A stretch of 38,156 nt of DNA from a bacterium (GTDB taxonomy: Bacteria > Electryoneota > RPQS01). The notes below the pieces were generated by a model. It did not search any database. It was not told where the DNA came from and was given only the letters and a program-made list of their open reading frames with translations. Shown here piece by piece: positions 16,577-24,332 of this stretch. The translations under genes were made by a program, and so were the position numbers. The stretch lies in contig JADJEH010000010.1 in assembly GCA_016702305.1 (NCBI GenBank), positions 1 to 38,156 of the forward strand, read 5' to 3'. Each line of letters opens with the position of its first letter. Position 1 is the first letter of the stretch.

Positions 16577-17944
16577 TCACGCGCGCGCAGGTTCGCGCAT
16601 GGACACCAGCATGTAAACCACGAACGCTCCCACAATCGAAATTACATACGATCCGTCAAACGGCGTGATGTAGCTTCCACACACGGAGACTCCCAATCCC
16701 ACAATCAGCGCCGCGCCCGCCGCCAGCGGTCCGCCGCGTTTCGAGAACAACGCAAAAATGGATATGACAAAAATACCCGCGCTCCCCAACCCCGACGCCA
16801 TCTCAACCATCTCGTACGTCGTCGTCCCGTAGATCGCCAGATAGTAGGCCAGTATTCCCAGCACCAGCACGCCGCCGCGCGCAACCAGCAGTTTGTTCTG
16901 CTCGCTCATGTTCGGTCGGCTGGACAATATCACATTGTGCCCAATCAGTGCCGACGCTGCCAACAGCGCGCTGTCAACGGTCGAGAGAATTGCCGACGCC
17001 AGCGCCCCGGCGTACATCACGTAAAACAGCGTGGGCAAATAGGTCATGGCCAGTTGCGGCATGACCTGCTCGGAATCTTCAATTCCCGGCAGCAGCGACA
17101 CGCCCACCAAGCCAATATACACCGGAATCATTCCGATCACAAGGTAGATCGTCGTCGCCGCAAAAGCTGACCGCCGCGCCACTGTGGCCGACCTCGCCGC
17201 CAGCACGCGCGATATCAACTCTTGCGCTACGATTGATCCGAAAATCGGCACCGCCCACCCGTCCAGCATCGTCAGCAGGCTTTCCGGCTCACCATGCCCG
17301 CTGCCCGACCATGCGTTCCGCATCAACTCGCCGACGGTAGGCGTCTGCTCCAGACCCCCAAGCGACACCGCCAGCACCGCTAATCCGATAATCAGCGCGA
17401 AACCCTGGATTACGTCGGTGTATGCGTCCGCCCACAACCCGCCGCTCACCGTATACACGAGCACGATCACCGTGGCGATGAGAATGCACGTTTCCAACTG
17501 TAAATCCGAAGACACCGATAACACATGACCGAAAGCGCGGATCTGCGCCGCAGCCCACACGACCGAACTCGGCGCAATGATCAGCGCGGCGAGCTTCTCT
17601 ACTCCCGGTGAATACTGCTGCCGGTAAAGATCCGCCAGCGTCGTCAGCTTACGCTTCCACATCGGCACCGCGAAAATGATCGCCATGAGCAGCAGGCAGA
17701 TCGTATAGCCGAACGGGTCCGCGTTGCCTCCGGCCAGTCCTTTGTCATAGACCGCCGCCGCCGCGCCCACGCACGTTTCCGCGCCGAACCAAGTCGCAAA
17801 AATCGAAAAAGTTGTCAGTAAGTAGCCAAGCTGCCGTCCCGCAATCAGATAGTCGCTCTCGCTGTGTACCTTCCGCGATACGATCATGCCGACCACGAGC
17901 GATGCCCCGATGTACGTCAATATCCCGACGAACACCGTGCTCAT
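16577..17944 (-). CDS. Sodium:solute symporter family (SSS) transporter
   Basis: 455 residues with about 12-13 hydrophobic segments. It starts MSTVFVGILTYIGASLVVGM and carries the family's early motif SDYLIAGRQLGYL and TWFGAETCVGAAAAVYDKG. The central signature-like region GALASAILSTVDSALLAASA matches SSS proteins of the PutP/pantothenate type. It imports a solute with sodium ions; the substrate cannot be read from sequence. Its ATG overlaps the stop of pabBC by 4 bp (ATGA). That suggests translational coupling and perhaps a linked substrate, but this is speculation. It ends 46 bp before the FG-GAP gene. Confidence 0.87.
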   Translation of the reverse strand: MSTVFVGILTYIGASLVVGMIVSRKVHSESDYLIAGRQLGYLLTTFSIFATWFGAETCVGAAAAVYDKGLAGGNADPFGYTICLLLMAIIFAVPMWKRKLTTLADLYRQQYSPGVEKLAALIIAPSSVVWAAAQIRAFGHVLSVSSDLQLETCILIATVIVLVYTVSGGLWADAYTDVIQGFALIIGLAVLAVSLGGLEQTPTVGELMRNAWSGSGHGEPESLLTMLDGWAVPIFGSIVAQELISRVLAARSATVARRSAFAATTIYLVIGMIPVYIGLVGVSLLPGIEDSEQVMPQLAMTYLPTLFYVMYAGALASAILSTVDSALLAASALIGHNVILSSRPNMSEQNKLLVARGGVLVLGILAYYLAIYGTTTYEMVEMASGLGSAGIFVISIFALFSKRGGPLAAGAALIVGLGVSVCGSYITPFDGSYVISIVGAFVVYMLVSMREPARA

Positions 17945-19731
17945 GTCCGCGCCTTCGTCATGTCATACACGACCGTTCCGTCCTCCCGAATGATCTTCAC
18001 GACGGTGCTCACGCCGCGTACTGAATTGCCAATGCGGATCGCATCAATGACATGCAATTCCTGCTCACGCACTACGCCTTCGCGCGTGTCTCCTGATTCA
18101 ATCTGCCCGCTACGCCACACCCCCGGCAACAATCCACAGGTAAGCGCCGGCGTTATCCACTCGCCGCGCACCCGAAACGTAAAGCTCGAAATCGTCCCCT
18201 CTGTAAACTCGTCGCGCAAATTGCGAAACAAACACTCGTGCGCACCCAGCGTCTTCGCCTTGGCACGAAGCGTGTATTTCTCGGGCCTCAGGGTTGTCTT
18301 GTGATAGAGCCGCGCATCTTCCGGATCGAGTCGCATATCCGGAATCATCACCACCACGCCCTCGTTCGGCCAGCCCAACTCCTCTGGCATTAACGTCAAC
18401 TCAATCTCCTCACCCTGCAAATCCAGTCGCACCCGCGTAGGCGCGTCACCCAATGTCAACGCGAGCTCGGTCAAATGTGCGCGAATCCTTTCCTCTGGGA
18501 AAGGCCGCCCGAAGTAAATGCACGAATGTTCGAGCCGCCGCAAATGCTGGTCAAGACTCTGAAAGCCGCTCTGCGGCACGTAACGAAACGCTTCGTAAAG
18601 CCCGAAGTCCCGCGGCCTAAGCTGCGTGAACTTCGCCTTCAGGAGCACCTCGTCCCATTCCCGTGCCGGATCGCTGTCGGCCACAATCCCTGATCCTATG
18701 CCAACCGTCGCTGTATTGCCGTTAATTTCCAGCGTCCGGATCGCCACGTTCGCCGTGATATCGCCGTTCGGCTCGCACAGCATCACGCTTCCGCAATAGA
18801 TTCCGCGCGGTGTGTCTTCGCGCTCGCGGATGACCTCCGTGGCGCGGATCTTTGGCGCACCCGTTACGCTTCCCGGCGGAAATGTCGCGCGTAATACGTC
18901 GAACAGCTCCACGTCGTCGCGCAGCGTGCCCATCACGCGCGTTGTCATCTGCAGCACCGTCGGATAGCGGCGCACGCGAAATTCATCCGCCGTGACGACC
19001 GAACCCGTACGGCAGATTCGCCCGAAATCGTTGCGCATAAGGTCCACGATCATCGTCAGTTCCGCGCGGTCCTTCGCGCTCGCCATTAACGCCAGTCGCG
19101 CCGCCTCGTCATCGTCCCACGACGGCCGCCGTGCCGCTGTGCCCTTCATCGGCTCACTCGCGATCTCCCGTCCCCGCTTCTCGAAAAACAGCTCCGGTGA
19201 CATCGAAACGACCTGCGTCGCACCGGTATCTACATAACACGCGTACGGCACGCGCGTCGCTTGGACCAGTGCACCAAATGCGCCCAGCGCGTCGCCGTGA
19301 AAATCGCACAGCGCCCTCACCGTGAAATTCGCCTGATAGATGTCGCCCGCGCGAATGTGATCCAGAACTGCCCGCACGGTGTCCATGTAGCGCGGCTTTT
19401 CGCACATCACTTCCGCCGCTCCCAATGCGAACTCTCGCTCTGTCGGAACGTACTCGTCCGCGCGCTCGAACGCCGCAAACCACGCGCTTGGCATCAGACC
19501 GGCGTCGCGTATCGCCAGCGCGCCGTCAAACGCGGGACTCGCTTCATAGCTAAGTGCGGCGCAAACGTAGTAGCCTGCCGCCTGCCATTCCTGCACGTGT
19601 TGCAGCGCCGCGCGCAGGTCCGCGGGCCGTGCGCACATCCAAATCGCGACGGGATCATGGAAGGCGCGCCACCGCAATTGCCACGGTTCGGATGCGGGTA
19701 CGGTAAATATCGCTGTCGGTCGCCGATGCAT
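17941..19731 (-). CDS. pabBC: Aminodeoxychorismate synthase component I fused to aminodeoxychorismate lyase
   Basis: 596 residues making p-aminobenzoate for folate. The N-terminal two thirds (about 1-390) is PabB, which aminates chorismate: DHIRAGDIYQANFT, SPELFFEKRGREI, PMKGTAARR, DLMRNDFGRIC and PPGSVTGAPKIRATEVI are all conserved. The C-terminal part (about 400-590) is a PabC-like PLP enzyme: FGLYEAFR, LRRLEHSCIYF, HKTTLR with the likely PLP lysine, then FTEGTISSF and CGLLPGVWRS. Such fusions are common. The ATG at 19731 is chosen because the upstream extension is not conserved and overlaps the terminator of the preceding gene. First gene of the operon. A TTTG...TACTTTG sequence just upstream may be its promoter. 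Confidence 0.92.
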   Translation of the reverse strand: MHRRPTAIFTVPASEPWQLRWRAFHDPVAIWMCARPADLRAALQHVQEWQAAGYYVCAALSYEASPAFDGALAIRDAGLMPSAWFAAFERADEYVPTEREFALGAAEVMCEKPRYMDTVRAVLDHIRAGDIYQANFTVRALCDFHGDALGAFGALVQATRVPYACYVDTGATQVVSMSPELFFEKRGREIASEPMKGTAARRPSWDDDEAARLALMASAKDRAELTMIVDLMRNDFGRICRTGSVVTADEFRVRRYPTVLQMTTRVMGTLRDDVELFDVLRATFPPGSVTGAPKIRATEVIREREDTPRGIYCGSVMLCEPNGDITANVAIRTLEINGNTATVGIGSGIVADSDPAREWDEVLLKAKFTQLRPRDFGLYEAFRYVPQSGFQSLDQHLRRLEHSCIYFGRPFPEERIRAHLTELALTLGDAPTRVRLDLQGEEIELTLMPEELGWPNEGVVVMIPDMRLDPEDARLYHKTTLRPEKYTLRAKAKTLGAHECLFRNLRDEFTEGTISSFTFRVRGEWITPALTCGLLPGVWRSGQIESGDTREGVVREQELHVIDAIRIGNSVRGVSTVVKIIREDGTVVYDMTKART

Positions 19732-19770
19732 GGCCCCAAAGTACAAATTTCCCCGCAATCCTACAAACAG

Positions 19771-19794
19771 AAAACCTGCCTCACGGCAGGTTTT
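19771..19794 (-). terminator. Terminator of the PAS/kinase-like gene
   Basis: AAACCTGCC and GGCAGGTTT form a 9-bp stem with a short loop. On the minus strand it is followed by TCTGTTTGT. It lies 58 bp after the stop at 19852 and separates that gene from pabBC. Confidence 0.7.
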
Positions 19795-19851
19795 CGAAAT
19801 CCCACGATCTGCGTTCGCGGCGCGTTGCACGGCCGCTGCTGGCGCGATAGT

Positions 19852-21945
19852 CTATGCGGAGACCGGAATCGGCAACAGTGGCAGTGTCGCCAGCAGCATC
19901 GCCCGGCCGCCGTCTTCCGAAAGGTCAAGATCACCACCCATGCCCCGCACCACCTCGCGGGCGAAGATCAACTCCCATCCCGGTTGCCCCAGCGCTGGCG
20001 GCAGCCCCTCGTCCCACCCGCACGGATAGCCCGCCGAACCCTCATACGACACCGCCAGGCAGACCTGCTCCTCGTTGCGCGACAGCGTGTAGCACACTTG
20101 GCCGCCGCCATTCACGCGTTCCGCGGTATGCGTAGTGACCGCGTCCAGCACCATGCGCAGACTATTGGCTTCACCCGCCACGCGGCAGCTCTCATCACAG
20201 ACGACCAATTGCGCGCGCTCGCTGAACGTGCCCGGCGGCATCTTCTTGACGTACTGCTTGAGCAACGCGGTCAATTCACTCTCTTGCGCATGCCGTCCCG
20301 CGCCGCTCAGTGCCGACAATTTTCGCACAAGCTGCGCCGCCTCACGCGCCGTCTTTTCAATCGCCAGAATATCCCGCGATGTGTTGCCGTCCAATTCTGC
20401 CGCCGCCAGCGATGCGTGCCCGAGCACACCTGTCAGCAGATTGCTGAATTCGTCTGCTAATTCACGCGACAGCACACGCACTTGGCTATGGCCGCTCATC
20501 GCAGCATCTGTCGGCTCCCCGCTCGCCGGAACGCGATCATCCGCTGATTCCGTCGGCGCATTCTCGATTGCTTCAGGCATCGGCAGTACAAGTTCTTCAA
20601 CCACCACGCGCTGCCAGTTTCCGTCATTCCCGACCACTGCGCACGACCGCCAGCTTGATCCGTTGGCCGCCGTTAAGTCGCATGTTACGTCGGCCTGTTG
20701 CGCCAGCCATGTGCTGAAGTTCAAGGTACTCTCTTCATCGAGCCACTCTGTGAACGCCTGCTCGTGCGCCTGTGTTGCGGCCACGCCCAGCTTCTCCCAG
20801 AATGGACCTGTTGCGCACAGCAACGACCCGCGAATATCCAGATAACAGGCCGGCTGCGCCAGCAACTGCACAAATTCCTCCGCAACGCTCGGCGCGCTGT
20901 CCGGCTCAGGCGCGGCCTCAGGCGTCGGCGCCGTCGCCGCCACCTGCTGCAACTCGACCATTGCCGTCTGCAATTCCAACACCTCTTGCTGACTCGCTGC
21001 CAGCGCTTCTTTCAGACCGGCCAATTCTGCCTGAGCCGCGCTATGCTGCGCCGTGAACTCACTGACGGTCACGCGCAAATCCGCGAGCTCCTGCGCCGCT
21101 GCCGCAACTTCCGATGCCTGTCCGCCATGCTGCTCCCGCAGCACCGTCAGCTCTTCCTCGAACCGCTGCGCCGCGCTCTGCGCCTGCGCCAACTCCTGCT
21201 GCAGCTTTATGAACTCAGCTTGCTGAGCTTCCGATTGCATCGCCGCTTCCGCGGACGTCGCCGCCTGCTTCTTGAGTTTATCTATTTCATGCTGCAAGCG
21301 CACCGACTTCTCAACGGATTTCTCCGCCCGCTCCATCGCCTCCTTGGAGCTCTTTTCGAGGCGCACCGATTTCTCCGTCATCTTACGCAACTGAGCTTCC
21401 CGTTGCGCAATCTCTTCCGCCGACGCCCGCAGCTTATCGTTAATCGAATTTCCGGCCTGCTGCGTCTTCTCCAGGGACTCACGCACCGCCATCAGCTCAC
21501 GGTCCCGTTCGATCAGCGCCAATCGGTTCGTATGCTCGCGCGTGATGTCCAGACAGTGCAGAAAATAACCCGCGAAAACACCCTCTTGCCACAGCCCTTG
21601 GACGTGCAGTTGCACGTAAAACGGCTTCTCCTTGGTACCCAGGTCCACCACCTGATTATGGACCCCCAGTTCATCCGAGTGCATTGAGTGCAACAAGCTT
21701 TCGAAGACCCGCCGCTGCTCATCGTTGCGGAAGAACAGCAAAATTGTGCTTCCCAGGAGGGCATTGCGGGTCAGGTCGCTTCGACCCGACCGTGCCATGA
21801 ACTCATCCCATGAGCGGCCTACCACGGACAGTTTGAGGTCGGGAGAAACCAACGCCGAAGCTCCGAATACTGAGTCCAGCGCCGTTTGCGGCACGAGACG
21901 GAGGAGCGGAGTGGTCACATCATAGGCATTTTGCGCCGCGTCCAT
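19852..21945 (-). CDS. PAS/coiled-coil protein with degenerate histidine-kinase core
   Basis: 697 residues, no membrane segment. Residues 1-150 look like a PAS domain (VSPDLKLSVVGRSWDEF, then HCLDITREH). Residues 155-350 form a long coiled coil rich in Ala, Glu and Gln. A second PAS-like domain follows (about 365-460). The C-terminal part resembles a hybrid-type kinase: RELADEFSNLLTGVLGHASL aligns with the H-box AHDFNNLLTGILG, but the phospho-acceptor His is replaced by Asp. The N box (LRMVLDAVTTHTAERV) lacks its key Asn, and the D-x-G ATP motif is absent. Only a late G-rich segment (FAREVVRGMGGDLDLSEDGG) remains. It is probably a pseudokinase scaffold or sensor rather than an active enzyme. 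Monocistronic, followed by its own terminator. Confidence 0.8.
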   Translation of the reverse strand: MDAAQNAYDVTTPLLRLVPQTALDSVFGASALVSPDLKLSVVGRSWDEFMARSGRSDLTRNALLGSTILLFFRNDEQRRVFESLLHSMHSDELGVHNQVVDLGTKEKPFYVQLHVQGLWQEGVFAGYFLHCLDITREHTNRLALIERDRELMAVRESLEKTQQAGNSINDKLRASAEEIAQREAQLRKMTEKSVRLEKSSKEAMERAEKSVEKSVRLQHEIDKLKKQAATSAEAAMQSEAQQAEFIKLQQELAQAQSAAQRFEEELTVLREQHGGQASEVAAAAQELADLRVTVSEFTAQHSAAQAELAGLKEALAASQQEVLELQTAMVELQQVAATAPTPEAAPEPDSAPSVAEEFVQLLAQPACYLDIRGSLLCATGPFWEKLGVAATQAHEQAFTEWLDEESTLNFSTWLAQQADVTCDLTAANGSSWRSCAVVGNDGNWQRVVVEELVLPMPEAIENAPTESADDRVPASGEPTDAAMSGHSQVRVLSRELADEFSNLLTGVLGHASLAAAELDGNTSRDILAIEKTAREAAQLVRKLSALSGAGRHAQESELTALLKQYVKKMPPGTFSERAQLVVCDESCRVAGEANSLRMVLDAVTTHTAERVNGGGQVCYTLSRNEEQVCLAVSYEGSAGYPCGWDEGLPPALGQPGWELIFAREVVRGMGGDLDLSEDGGRAMLLATLPLLPIPVSA

Positions 21946-22047
21946 GGGCCATTCACCTGAGTTAGCTTATCGGATAACATACATTTAGCTGTTCCAGCAC
22001 TGGTAAGATGAGCAAAAAACTGGCCAGCCGACTGAATCCGCCCCCAC

Positions 22048-22076
22048 TTGCTTCTCGCGGTCTGTTCCCGTATATT
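22048..22076 (+). promoter_or_regulatory. tRNA-Gln promoter
   Basis: TTGCTT (22048-22053), a 17-bp spacer and TATATT (22071-22076) lie 53 bp upstream of the tRNA. Confidence 0.5.
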
Positions 22077-22129
22077 ACGCATTCTTGAGTGCCGCAGGCG
22101 TCTGCCTAACCCAAGTAAAACCCTACGAT

Positions 22130-22204
22130 TGGGGAATCGTCTAATTGGCAGGACAACAGTCTCTGGATCTGTTAATCGGGGTTCGAGTCCCTGTTCCCCA
22201 GCCA
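22130..22204 (+). tRNA. tRNA-Gln (anticodon CTG)
   Basis: The acceptor stem TGGGGAA pairs with TTCCCCA, the discriminator is G and CCA is encoded. The D arm is GTC...GAC, the anticodon loop CTCTGGA gives anticodon CTG, and the T arm is GGGGT TCGAGTC CCTGT with the conserved TTCGA. U1-A72 at the end of the acceptor stem is typical of glutamine tRNAs. There is one T-T mismatch at the base of the anticodon stem. Confidence 0.93.
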
Positions 22205-22206
22205 CA

Positions 22207-22239
22207 ACAGCCCGTGATCTTCACGGGCTGTTTGTTTTT
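22207..22239 (+). terminator. tRNA terminator
   Basis: An 11-bp perfect stem (ACAGCCCGTGA / TCACGGGCTGT) with loop TCT, followed by TTGTTTTT. Confidence 0.9.
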
Positions 22240-22331
22240 CACCAGTCCCACAGCACCCACGCCACGCGCTCCCCGGCCCGATCCTTCACAACGGCCGCTA
22301 CCCATTTCGCGTTTCTTACGGGGTCCGCGTG

Positions 22332-23285
22332 ATGGCTGGAAGTTTCCCCCTCAATTCGGTATCTTCAACTCAGGCCACCGGCGCATTCTCCGTGTCTCCA
22401 CTCCCGCACCTCGGCGAAATCCTCGCACTTAGCACGGCCCTGATCTGGGCCATCTCGGTCATCCTGTTTAAGAAGAGCGGCGAGACGGTGCACCCGATCG
22501 CCCTCAACCTCTTCAAGAACGTGCTGGCCGCGCTTCTGATCGTACCCACACTCTGGATTGCCGAAGGCGGCCTCGACTTTCCGTTCGGACGGGAAGAACT
22601 GACCCTCCTGCTGATCAGCGGAGCGCTCGGCATTGGCATCGCCGACACGCTCTTCTTCATGAGTCTCAATCGGCTCGGCGCAGCGCTCTCGTCCATTGTG
22701 GACTGCCTGTACAGCCCGCTCGTGATCATGGCCGCCATGATCTGGCTCGGCGAGCGCCTGAGCCTCTGGCAACTCATTGGCGTCGGTCTGATTATCACCG
22801 CCGTCTTCGAGGCCACCCACACACGCCACGCCGACCACACAACGCGCCGCGGTCGCTGGTGGGGCGTGGCCTGGGGCGTCTTGGCCATGGCCTTCATGGC
22901 CGTCGGCATTGTCATGGCCAAACCGGTGCTCGAAGTCAGTTCACTCTGGTGGGTGATGCTGATTCGCCTGCTCGGCGGGATCGCCACGCTCGGCGTTATC
23001 CTGCTGTTCAACCGCGCCCGCGTCGCCATCCTGCAATCCCTGCTCATTCGCAGCGGCTGGGGCTATCTGTTGAGCGGCTCATTCACCGGAGCCTATCTCG
23101 CGCTCATCACCTGGCTCGCCGGCATGAAATACACGCAGGCTTCGCAGGCCTCCGCGCTCAATCAAACGAGCAACATTTTCGTCTTCATCCTCGCCGCGGT
23201 CTTCCTGAAAGAACGCATGACCACGCAAAGAATCATTGGCATCGCGCTCGCCATCGTCGGCGTGTACTTGGTCACCTTCGCGTAG
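22332..23285 (+). CDS. EamA/DMT-family transporter
   Basis: About 317 residues with ten predicted membrane helices in two five-helix halves, as in the drug/metabolite transporter superfamily. The first EamA repeat starts GEILALSTALIWAISVILFK and contains LGIGIADTLFFMSLNRLGAA and LGERLSLWQLIGVGLII. The second ends SQASALNQTSNIFVFILAAV, FLKERMTTQRIIG and VGVYLVTFA. Role: export or import of small metabolites, substrate unknown. The start is uncertain: ATG at 22332 gives a 25-residue hydrophilic leader, while GTG at 22392 would begin almost at the first helix. No clear ribosome site for either. 38 bp upstream of the next gene. Confidence 0.88.
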   Translation: MAGSFPLNSVSSTQATGAFSVSPLPHLGEILALSTALIWAISVILFKKSGETVHPIALNLFKNVLAALLIVPTLWIAEGGLDFPFGREELTLLLISGALGIGIADTLFFMSLNRLGAALSSIVDCLYSPLVIMAAMIWLGERLSLWQLIGVGLIITAVFEATHTRHADHTTRRGRWWGVAWGVLAMAFMAVGIVMAKPVLEVSSLWWVMLIRLLGGIATLGVILLFNRARVAILQSLLIRSGWGYLLSGSFTGAYLALITWLAGMKYTQASQASALNQTSNIFVFILAAVFLKERMTTQRIIGIALAIVGVYLVTFA

Positions 23286-23323
23286 ACTGTTCGGCGTCAT
23301 TTCAAATCTAATCCCTACCTACC

Positions 23324-24265
23324 ATGCGTCTATTCCCAATCCTCATCCTCGTCTGCGCCCTGTCGTCCTATGCCGACGTTACGCGCCAGACCAAAACCAC
23401 GACCAAGGGCTTCGGCGGCATGGAGTCGTCGCAGGCCGTGTCCTACACGACGGACAAATCCGCCGACGTCTCCAAGTCCAAATGGACCTCGGGCATCATG
23501 AAAACCATGTCCGGCGGCAAAGAACAGCAGACCACCACGATTACTCGCCTCGACAAAGAGCTTATCTGGACCCTTGACGATCGCAAGAAGACCTACACCG
23601 AGATGACCTTCGCCGAGTTCCGCGAGATGTTACAGAAATCTCGCGCGCAGATGGAAGAGGGCGGGGAAGAGGTGCCCGACACGACCGCCGAAGATATGTA
23701 CACATGGACCGTCGAAACGCTTTCCGACCCCGCTCCCAAGACCATCAACGGCTGGGAATGCCACAATGCGCGCATGGTGGCCACGGGCACCAACAAAATG
23801 GACTCGCTCGATTGGGTCAAGATTGACTTCAATCTCTGGAACAGCGTGCAGGTCCCCGGCACACAGGAAATTCGCGATTTTCACATGAAGTATCTTACGG
23901 CGTTGGGTCTCGACGAGTGGGCGCAGAACGTCGGCCTGCAAATGGCCGTGGCTCTCTATCAGGAGCAGTTCAAGGGTCTTGTCGAAGAGCTGAAGAAGGC
24001 GCCCGGCGAAAGCGTTCAGAGCATTCTGGAGATTCGTCGTCATCAACTTGTCGGTCCGTCTCTCGGTCAGGCCATGAAAGAGGGCGTGCAGAACGAACTC
24101 ATGGGCAAACTGCCATTCGGAAAAAAGAAAGAGACGCCTAAAGAACCGAAATGGGAAGAGCGCGTCAAGTTCTTCATGCAAACGGACCTGCTCTCGTCCG
24201 AGTCCACCGCAGTTGAACCCACTAAGTTCGACGTCCCCGCCAACTACAAAAAGAAAGACAAGTAG
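23324..24265 (+). CDS. Secreted DUF4412-like protein
   Basis: 313 residues. A signal peptide (MRLFPILILVCALSSYADV) is followed by a soluble domain. Features fit DUF4412-type exported proteins: an early TTKGFGGMESSQAVSYTTD strand region, LDKELIWTLDDRKKTYTEMTF (a strand-turn with a K-K-Y-T-E motif) and INGWECHNARM. The C-terminal third is charged and helical, ending in poly-Lys patches. It is probably periplasmic. Function unknown. It is co-oriented with the EamA gene upstream and the propeller protein downstream. Confidence 0.65.
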   Translation: MRLFPILILVCALSSYADVTRQTKTTTKGFGGMESSQAVSYTTDKSADVSKSKWTSGIMKTMSGGKEQQTTTITRLDKELIWTLDDRKKTYTEMTFAEFREMLQKSRAQMEEGGEEVPDTTAEDMYTWTVETLSDPAPKTINGWECHNARMVATGTNKMDSLDWVKIDFNLWNSVQVPGTQEIRDFHMKYLTALGLDEWAQNVGLQMAVALYQEQFKGLVEELKKAPGESVQSILEIRRHQLVGPSLGQAMKEGVQNELMGKLPFGKKKETPKEPKWEERVKFFMQTDLLSSESTAVEPTKFDVPANYKKKDK

Positions 24266-24332
24266 CTCCTTACTTGGCTCTACTGTTCAGCATTCTCTAA
24301 CTCCCGACCACGTATAAAAAGGTCTCTTTATT

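Noticed and set aside
19261..20460. Plus-strand ORF of 399 codons
   Set aside because: Antisense of pabBC and the PAS/kinase-like gene, with a composition typical of shadow frames.
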